A stretch of 8,191 nt of DNA, taken from assembly GCA_030652635.1 (NCBI GenBank), contig JAUSPW010000212.1, positions 1-8,191 of the forward strand, in the 5' to 3' direction. Shown here piece by piece: positions 1 through 5,206 of the stretch. Below the pieces are notes generated by a model. It saw nothing but the letters and a program-made list of their open reading frames with translations, did no database searches and was not told the DNA's origin. This DNA comes from Pseudohongiella sp. Lineage in GTDB: Bacteria; Pseudomonadota; Gammaproteobacteria; Pseudomonadales; Pseudohongiellaceae. Position 1 is the first letter of the stretch. Each line of letters starts with the position of its first letter. Both the position numbers and the translations under genes were made by a program.

Positions 1-875
1 CGCAACACATTATCCGCTAGCCCAATGATTATGGCGCCATAAGCGATCAGGATGGATGCTTTTTCCCACTCCCCGGTGGCATACAGATAAATGGCCATCG
101 GTAGCCACACTAACGAGGCACCAACGGCAGGGACCAATGACAGAAACGCCATGACAACGGATAACAACAAGGCTGCAGGTAAGTCCAGCAACCAGAAAAT
201 CAGGCCGCCAAGCGCGCCTTGGACTATGGCAACAACAAGGTTGCCTTTAACGGTGGCACGAGCTACCTCGGCAAATTTCTGAAACAACAACTGCCGTCTT
301 TCAAAGCTCAACGGGATGGCATTGCGCATCCAGTTGACAATGCTTTCACCATCTCGTATCAGGAAGAAGCTCAGATATAGCATCAAACCCAGACTGAGCG
401 TGAACATCAGGGCGTTACGCCCCCAGTTCAACGCCTGTTGAGAAAGAATACGGCTTAAGCCAATGGCCGATTCAGACAGGATGTTGCGAATGCTGCCGGT
501 ATCAATACCCAGGCGAGTCAACAGATCCGGCAGAAGTGGCACGGCGTTGCCAATGCGGTCCAGAATATCTTGCGGGTTCAGTTGCTGGCTCTCGATCAGT
601 TGGTACAGTTGAGCGCCTTGCCGGACAAATCCAAACGCAACAGCAATCACGGGCATGACAACCAGAACAAAACCGGCTAGAAGCGTGCAGAACGCCGCAA
701 GTGAAGGGCGATTGCCAAAGCTGCGATTGAGGCGGCGCTGCAAGGGATTAAACAACAAGGCCATGATGCCCGCCCAGAAAATCGCGCTCCAGAACGGCAG
801 CAGCAGCAGTACAAACAGCAAGCTCAGCGTGATCAACACCCCAATAAACGTACGTTTTTCAATCACATCGCGCAT
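1..875 (-). CDS. AI-2E/PerM/TqsA-family membrane transporter, 3' end cut by window edge
   Basis: A polytopic inner-membrane protein of the AI-2E transporter family (formerly DUF20; E. coli relatives are TqsA, YdiK and PerM). Members are implicated in export of autoinducer-2 or in Na+/H+ antiport; the substrate cannot be read from sequence. Translating the minus strand gives 291 residues with no stop. Visible features are two hydrophobic segments at about residues 9-45, a third at about 60-85, a soluble amphipathic stretch at about 85-150 and further membrane segments from about 155. The conserved block VVAIVQGALGGLIFW is followed by SLVPAVGASLVWLP, and the last residues, ADNVLR, begin the family's conserved DN-x-(L/I)-RP motif. 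Family members are usually about 350-370 residues, so some 60-80 are missing off the left edge. I chose the ATG at 875 because AAGGA lies 7 bases upstream. An ATG at 890, overlapping the permease stop as ATGA, would add five residues but has only a weak AGG-type site. It probably forms the last visible gene of an operon with the ABC exporter. Confidence 0.9.
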   Translation of the reverse strand, partial: MRDVIEKRTFIGVLITLSLLFVLLLLPFWSAIFWAGIMALLFNPLQRRLNRSFGNRPSLAAFCTLLAGFVLVVMPVIAVAFGFVRQGAQLYQLIESQQLNPQDILDRIGNAVPLLPDLLTRLGIDTGSIRNILSESAIGLSRILSQQALNWGRNALMFTLSLGLMLYLSFFLIRDGESIVNWMRNAIPLSFERRQLLFQKFAEVARATVKGNLVVAIVQGALGGLIFWLLDLPAALLLSVVMAFLSLVPAVGASLVWLPMAIYLYATGEWEKASILIAYGAIIIGLADNVL

Positions 876-882
876 ATTGCCA

Positions 883-887
883 TCCTT
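883..887 (-). promoter_or_regulatory. Ribosome binding site of the AI-2E-family gene, lying on the permease stop codon
   Basis: The minus strand reads AAGGA here, followed by 7 bases and then the ATG at 875. The TGA stop of the upstream permease gene (889-887) abuts and shares its last base with this site, so ribosomes finishing the permease would expose or reuse it. This supports translational coupling and favours the 875 start over the ATG at 890. Seen directly in sequence; the coupling is inferred. Confidence 0.65.
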
Positions 888-2479
888 CATGTGCTTCGCC
901 TGCGCAGCATACGCCACAGTTCAATAATTCTGGGTGGTTGACCGGTGCGCAGAATGCCTTGGCGGAATACCCGACCAGATAACCACAGCACGGTGATAGT
1001 GGTGACGACCAGCAGCACTGTTGTGCCAACCACATCAATCATTGGAGGCTGCGCCGCGGCCCGATTCATCATGGTAAATGGCGTGAACAGTGGAATCCAT
1101 GACATCACTCTGGCCATAGTGCCATTGGGATCCTGGGCAATAAAACTCATCGTCAGGATGGGAACCATCATCACCATCATCAGCGGCATCATCAGACTTT
1201 GAGCTTCTTTGAGGGTATTACACAGGCTGCCGATTGCCAGAAAAATACCGGCATACAGTGTGTAACAGCACAGGTAATAAAACACAAAATACGGGATCAG
1301 GTCTGAACCCAATAGCACATCCAGAATCTGCACTATCATGGTGGTTTCAATGGTCTGATACAGTTGTATGAATGCAAAAAAGGATGCCAGCCATGCCAGA
1401 ATGGTGGTGATCCCTGTTGCACCGATCCCCAGCAATTTGCCCATCATCAGCTCGCCCGGCGTGACAGATGCCAACAACACTTCGATGATGCGGTTGGACT
1501 TTTCTTCGATGGTATTACTGAGCAGATACTGCACACTCTGCATCAGCGAAATAAAAATCAGATATACAAAACCCATGGGCGCCCATTGCCGGAAGGTATC
1601 GGCCACGCTGACTTGCTCGTCACCTGCCACTTTGCCGGGATCCATCCTGCTGACGGGCAGACGGGTGCGCTGCACATCACGCACGGCATTCACATCGATA
1701 TTACGATCAATGTATTCCTGTTGGCGGATGGCATTGTTGATGCTGGTTTGAATGGCATTGGACAGCCGGGTATCGGTCAGGTTGCCGGCCCAATACTGCA
1801 CACCCCGAGTGCCACTGTCAGCCGGCAGGCCGCCCATCGCCGCCATCGGACGCACAATATCGTTGTTAACCTCAGCCGGGATCAGAATCAGCGCAAACAG
1901 GCTGACGTTATTGTCACCCACTTGCAGTCTCTTTTCGCCTTTCAGGAATGGCCGCAGCGTCTCAACAATAGTCTCGGCGGGTGCTGTGATATCCAGTTCA
2001 GGCGGCGGGACTGCTGCAATAAATTGCTGACGCGGTTCTTCAAAGTCAGGCGTGTCCGGGCGCAAATAGGGTCTGGCCATTTGCAACGCAAAGGCAAGGC
2101 CGCCATTGCTTAGCCAGTCGTCGAGCGCTGCCACTTCATCATTGCCAAAATCATCCAGCAACTGATCCATTTGATTGGCGGGTTCATTGCTGATGGCAAG
2201 ATTGGCGGTGTCGCTACGATTTTCCTGAAGGTAGCGCATGAAGTCCTGCATGACCCGACGCTGGTGTTCGCGCCGGATTGCGGTTTCGACAGAGTCAGCG
2301 TATTGCCCTGTTTGATCAATCAGCAAGTAATAGCGGGTGGGCGTGGCAGTTGCCAGTCTGGTTGATATATGAAAGATCATAAAAAAGACAATGGGCACCA
2401 ACAAAACGCCAATCCAGAATCCCTTGGTTTTGACGTTCTCCAGATACTCGCGCCATGCAATCAGCAGCGTTACTCTCAT
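887..2479 (-). CDS. ABC-2 type exporter permease, NatB/YhaP-like
   Basis: Membrane subunit of an ABC exporter, the likely partner of the ATPase encoded just upstream. The 530-residue protein has the ABC-2 (NatB, COG1668-like) layout: a short cytoplasmic start, one membrane segment at about 20-38, a long extracytoplasmic domain at about 40-298, and then about five membrane segments (roughly 302-322, 352-373, 395-420, 428-448, 482-503) with a basic tail. The family hallmark EEKSNRIIEVLLASVTPGE sits at about 325-343, in the cytoplasmic loop expected to touch the ATPase. The domain opens with YYLLIDQTGQ (51-60), as is common in NatB proteins. Bacillus NatB (about 386 aa) and YhaP (about 420 aa) are shorter; the extra length is in the extracytoplasmic domain, mostly at about 75-190. 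The segment at about 429-440 is unusually methionine-rich. Start ATG at 2479 has a moderate purine-rich site (AGAGAG) upstream. Substrate unknown: Na+ export is known for Bacillus NatAB, but drugs, peptides or lipids are equally possible. Confidence 0.92.
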   Translation of the reverse strand: MRVTLLIAWREYLENVKTKGFWIGVLLVPIVFFMIFHISTRLATATPTRYYLLIDQTGQYADSVETAIRREHQRRVMQDFMRYLQENRSDTANLAISNEPANQMDQLLDDFGNDEVAALDDWLSNGGLAFALQMARPYLRPDTPDFEEPRQQFIAAVPPPELDITAPAETIVETLRPFLKGEKRLQVGDNNVSLFALILIPAEVNNDIVRPMAAMGGLPADSGTRGVQYWAGNLTDTRLSNAIQTSINNAIRQQEYIDRNIDVNAVRDVQRTRLPVSRMDPGKVAGDEQVSVADTFRQWAPMGFVYLIFISLMQSVQYLLSNTIEEKSNRIIEVLLASVTPGELMMGKLLGIGATGITTILAWLASFFAFIQLYQTIETTMIVQILDVLLGSDLIPYFVFYYLCCYTLYAGIFLAIGSLCNTLKEAQSLMMPLMMVMMVPILTMSFIAQDPNGTMARVMSWIPLFTPFTMMNRAAAQPPMIDVVGTTVLLVVTTITVLWLSGRVFRQGILRTGQPPRIIELWRMLRRRST

Positions 2480-2533
2480 GCCAGTGCTCTCTTTACAAAA
2501 ACGGGCGTCATAAAACGGTTATCCAAAAAACGC

Positions 2534-3487
2534 TCATCGGAAGTTGTGTTCCCTAGCTTCCTGACCCACCAGATGCACAAACACATCGTGCAGGCTGGTC
2601 TGGGTAAAGTCAAAGCGGCTGAGACTGATACCATTTTGGAAACAATGTTGCAGAATCAATTGGGGGTTGGTGTGTTCTTTCACGTACAGTTCCCACTGAC
2701 GAGTGCCGGGGATGCGCCCTTCACCACCCACAAATGTTTCACTGACGGACAGCACTCCCTCCAGGTCAGCAAGCGCCATGACATCGTTCTGGCACTCGAG
2801 AATTACTCTGCGCGGGATAATTGCGCGCGCTTCATCCACGGTGCCATCAAAGACCTTGCTGCCTTGCGTGATCAATAACAGGCGCTCACAAAGCCGCTCT
2901 GCATGCTGCATGATGTGGGTCGAAAAGATGACAGTCTGGCCATTATTTTTTAAGTCCCGGATCAGTTGTTCGAGAACTTCCTGATTGACCGGGTCCAGTC
3001 CGGAAAACGGTTCATCAAGGATCACCAGTTCAGGATTATGTGCAATTGACGAAAGTACCTGAACTTTCTGCCCCATGCCTTTGGACAGCGACTCCACTGT
3101 GGAATTGGCAAAATCCTTCAATCCGTATTGCTCCAGCAGTTCAAACGCACGTAGTTTTGCGTCTTTACGATGGATGCCTTTGAGTGTCGCAAAGTAGGAA
3201 ATAATGGCCCAGACCTTCATTTTTTTATAAAGGCCTTTCTCTTCTGGCAAGTAACCAATGCGGTCGCGAACCTGCATGGCTGATTTGCAGCCCAGCACCT
3301 CAATTTCGCCTTCGTCTGGACGGATAATGTCGAGAATCATTCGAATAGTAGTGGTTTTCCCGGCGCCATTGGGACCAAGAAAACCATAAACAGAGCCTTT
3401 GGGTATGCTCAGATTGATGCGATTGACGGCGGTAAAATCACCGTAGCGCTTGGAAACATTGCTTAACGACAATACGGTTGATGACAT
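2534..3487 (-). CDS. ABC exporter ATP-binding protein, NatA/YhaQ-like
   Basis: Cytoplasmic ATPase that should power the NatB-like permease encoded 54 bases downstream. From the ATG at 3487 the protein has 317 residues. Walker A (GPNGAGKT) is at about 38-45, the Q-loop region is GYLPEEKGLY with Glu in place of the usual Gln, the signature is LSKGMGQ at about 134-140, Walker B plus catalytic Glu (LVILDEP) at about 154-160, D-loop SGLD at about 162-165 and switch His (STH) at 191. The Glu in the Q-loop and the LSKG signature are, to my knowledge, usual in the NatA/YhaQ group. About 100 residues follow the nucleotide-binding core, a C-terminal extension common in this group. The frame also opens at a TTG at 3514, adding nine residues, but I prefer the ATG: GGAA stands 7 bases before it and the family's typical start, a short lead into LSNVSKRYGDF, follows. 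The substrate is not predictable from the ATPase. Confidence 0.93.
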   Translation of the reverse strand: MSSTVLSLSNVSKRYGDFTAVNRINLSIPKGSVYGFLGPNGAGKTTTIRMILDIIRPDEGEIEVLGCKSAMQVRDRIGYLPEEKGLYKKMKVWAIISYFATLKGIHRKDAKLRAFELLEQYGLKDFANSTVESLSKGMGQKVQVLSSIAHNPELVILDEPFSGLDPVNQEVLEQLIRDLKNNGQTVIFSTHIMQHAERLCERLLLITQGSKVFDGTVDEARAIIPRRVILECQNDVMALADLEGVLSVSETFVGGEGRIPGTRQWELYVKEHTNPQLILQHCFQNGISLSRFDFTQTSLHDVFVHLVGQEAREHNFR

Positions 3488-3560
3488 CTCTCGGTTCCGA
3501 AATATCCTTGTCAAGCAGTCATCCCGGGAAGGACGCTGGGCCGCTTGTGCCTGTTGGCCG

Positions 3561-3569
3561 AGTGTAGCA
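3561..3569 (-). promoter_or_regulatory. Candidate extended -10 element for the ABC exporter operon
   Basis: On the minus strand the bases read TGCTACACT, matching the extended -10 form TGn plus a hexamer that agrees with TATAAT at four of six positions. It lies about 75 bases before the ATPase start and just past the glutamate synthase terminator, where a new promoter would be needed. No good -35 hexamer is found 16-18 bases upstream; that stretch is the T-rich terminator tail. Weak prediction by eye. Confidence 0.3.
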
Positions 3570-3583
3570 CAGCCGCGTAAATG

Positions 3584-3615
3584 AAAAAGCCGGAAATCCT
3601 GAGATGTCCGGCTTT
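3584..3615 (-). terminator. Intrinsic terminator ending the gltB-gltD unit
   Basis: A perfect 9-bp stem, AAAGCCGGA at 3586-3594 pairing with TCCGGCTTT at 3607-3615, has a 12-base loop. On the minus strand it runs straight into a TTTTT tract (3588-3584), the Rho-independent pattern for transcription coming from gltD, whose stop codon is about 55 bases upstream. On the plus strand the stem is followed by GTTAAAGG, with no T tract, so it is not expected to work well in that direction. It separates glutamate synthase transcription from the ABC exporter genes. Confidence 0.85.
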
Positions 3616-3629
3616 GTTAAAGGGCTAAC

Positions 3630-3657
3630 CGGCAGACTTCTGGAAGAATATCTGCCG
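3630..3657 (-). other. Second stem-loop in the gltD 3' untranslated region
   Basis: CGGCAGA at 3630-3636 pairs with TCTGCCG at 3651-3657 (7 bp). Within the loop, CTT at 3637-3639 can pair with AAG at 3644-3646, extending the helix past a four-base bulge. It begins 12 bases after the gltD stop codon in the direction of transcription. No T tract follows on the minus strand, so it is probably not a terminator itself. A role in protecting the 3' end of the message is possible but inferred. Confidence 0.45.
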
Positions 3658-3669
3658 CAATGTAGCAGA

Positions 3670-5106
3670 TCAGTTTGCTAGGTGTTTATTGATCGCCTCG
3701 GCAACTTTTCGACCTTCGTCGATTGCTCGCACGACCAGCGATTGACCACGACGACAGTCGCCTGCAGCAAACACTTTCGGATGGTTGGTGCGGAAGTCGC
3801 CGTAAGCCGCTTTGTAGTTTGAGCGCGCATCAACTTCAAGGCCCAACGGTTTGGTGATGTACTGTTCCGGGCCAAGGAAACCCATGGACAACAGGATCAG
3901 ATCGGCTTCCCAGAATTTAACGGTGCCGGGGATTTCCTTGAAGCTCGCGTCCACTTCTACCGTGTTGATGCCCAACAATTTGCCGTTTTCATCACGCACA
4001 AACTCTTTGCCGCTGATGGAATAAACCCGAGGATCCTGGCCATCGCGGTAAGCAGCCTCTTCATGGCCATAATCCACGCGGTAGATTTTAGGCCACAGTG
4101 GCCAGGGGTTGTCGGCCGGACGCTCATTGCCTGGGCGCGGCATAATTTCAAAATTGACGAGTGACTTGCAGCCGTGACGCAAGGACGTTGCGATGCAGTC
4201 AGTGCCGGTATCACCACCACCAATCACGATGACGTTTTTACCTTTGGCGCTGATGTAGTTGCCGTCTTCCAAATCGGAATCCAGCAGACTGCGCGTATTG
4301 GCGGTCAGGAATTCCATGGCGGGATAAATGCTGTCGCCTTCTCGGCCTGGTATTTTCAATTCGCGTGCGGTGGTCGCACCCGTGGTTAGGCAGAGCACAT
4401 CGACATCAGCCAACAAGGCTTCAACGGACACGCTCTTCTCGCCAGTGCCACCGACGTTCACACCTGTGACAAAAGTGATGCCTTCGTCTTTGAGCAGGTT
4501 GACACGACGGTCTACCACATCTTTTTCGAGCTTCATGTTGGGGATGCCGTACATCAGCAGGCCGCCGATACGATCCTCACGCTCATACACAGTAACTGAG
4601 TGGCCAGCCTGGTTTAACTGGGCGGCTGCGGCCAATCCCGCCGGGCCAGACCCAATCACGGCTACTTTTTTACCAGTACGGAACGAGGGTGGATTGGCAA
4701 CAACCCAGCCGTTTTCAAAGCCGCGATCAATAATCGCGTTTTCAATGTTCTTGATGGTAACTGGCGGGTTGTTCATGCCCAGCACGCATGAGCCCTCACA
4801 CGGTGCAGGACATACGCGGCCAGTAAATTCCGGGAAGTTATTGGTTTTGTGCAAGCGATCCAGCGCTTCGCGCCACTGACCTTTGTACACCAGGTCATTC
4901 CACTCAGGAATCAGATTGTACACAGGACAGCCGTTGTCGGACTGACAAAACGGCACGCCACAATCCATACAGCGCGCGCCCTGCGTGGTCAGGTGGCTGT
5001 CGTCGGGACGTGTATAAATTTCCTTGTAGTCCAGCAATCGCTCGGCCGGTGCACGGTACGGAACGGTGCGGCGATCAAACTCTTTAAAACCTGTTGGTTT
5101 GCCCAT
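3670..5106 (-). CDS. gltD: Glutamate synthase [NAD(P)H] small (beta) subunit
   Basis: Electron-input subunit of glutamate synthase. It takes hydride from NAD(P)H onto FAD and passes electrons through [4Fe-4S] clusters to the FMN site of GltB. The 478-residue protein is full length. N-terminal cluster cysteines are C46, C49, C54, C60 and C99, C103, C107. The FAD Rossmann motif GSGPAG is at 142-147, the NAD(P)H Rossmann motif GGGDTGTD at about 286-293, and the FAD-closing AAGD at 437-440. The opening MGKPTGFKEF, the C-x2-C-x4-C-x5-C spacing, and the DNPWPLWP and VDYGHEEA blocks (about 322-341) match the Bacillus/actinobacterial/eukaryotic NAD(P)H-GOGAT type. The enterobacterial GltD has C-x2-C-x4-C-x3-C and lacks these blocks. 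Start ATG at 5106 has AAGG 7 bases upstream (5114-5117). It follows gltB after 100 bases and ends ahead of a terminator, so the two are very probably one transcript. NADH versus NADPH preference cannot be told from the motif alone. Confidence 0.97.
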   Translation of the reverse strand: MGKPTGFKEFDRRTVPYRAPAERLLDYKEIYTRPDDSHLTTQGARCMDCGVPFCQSDNGCPVYNLIPEWNDLVYKGQWREALDRLHKTNNFPEFTGRVCPAPCEGSCVLGMNNPPVTIKNIENAIIDRGFENGWVVANPPSFRTGKKVAVIGSGPAGLAAAAQLNQAGHSVTVYEREDRIGGLLMYGIPNMKLEKDVVDRRVNLLKDEGITFVTGVNVGGTGEKSVSVEALLADVDVLCLTTGATTARELKIPGREGDSIYPAMEFLTANTRSLLDSDLEDGNYISAKGKNVIVIGGGDTGTDCIATSLRHGCKSLVNFEIMPRPGNERPADNPWPLWPKIYRVDYGHEEAAYRDGQDPRVYSISGKEFVRDENGKLLGINTVEVDASFKEIPGTVKFWEADLILLSMGFLGPEQYITKPLGLEVDARSNYKAAYGDFRTNHPKVFAAGDCRRGQSLVVRAIDEGRKVAEAINKHLAN

Positions 5107-5147
5107 GTCTAAACCTTAATCTTCCCAATTTTGTACGTTGACAGGCG

Positions 5148-5193
5148 GCCTGCCGGGACCTGAACACCATTGTGTTGTCAGGGCGGCACAGGC
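5148..5193 (-). other. Compound stem-loop between gltB and gltD
   Basis: The 100-base gap between the gltB stop and the gltD start holds an imperfect nested hairpin. The inner stem pairs CCTGAACAC (5159-5167) with GTGTT (5172-5176) and CAGG (5179-5182), with a two-base bulge and a four-base loop. The outer stem pairs GCCT-GCC (5148-5154) with GGC (5185-5187) and AGGC (5190-5193), again with a two-base bulge. No T tract follows on the minus strand, so it is not a classical terminator. The structure could set the relative amounts of the two subunits by stabilising or processing the message; that function is inferred. Confidence 0.5.
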
Positions 5194-5206
5194 TGCGATG
5201 TATTAC

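Noticed and set aside
91..927. Plus-strand open frames at 91-282 and 655-927
   Set aside because: Antisense to the AI-2E-family gene, whose minus-strand frame is open throughout and shows family motifs.
1364..2113. 249-codon open frame on the plus strand, with overlapping shorter plus-strand frames
   Set aside because: It lies wholly antisense to the permease gene, which has clear family motifs. The translation is low in recognisable structure, rich in His/Gln/Cys as antisense frames often are, and matches no family I know.
3509..3514. TTGACA on the minus strand just before the ATPase gene as a -35 box
   Set aside because: The matching -10 would fall on the start codon at 3487, so a transcript from it would begin inside the gene. 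The sequence also shows AGAGAT there, not a -10 hexamer.
5138..5143. TTGACA on the plus strand as a -35 box
   Set aside because: No -10-like hexamer lies 16-18 bases downstream and no plus-strand gene follows.
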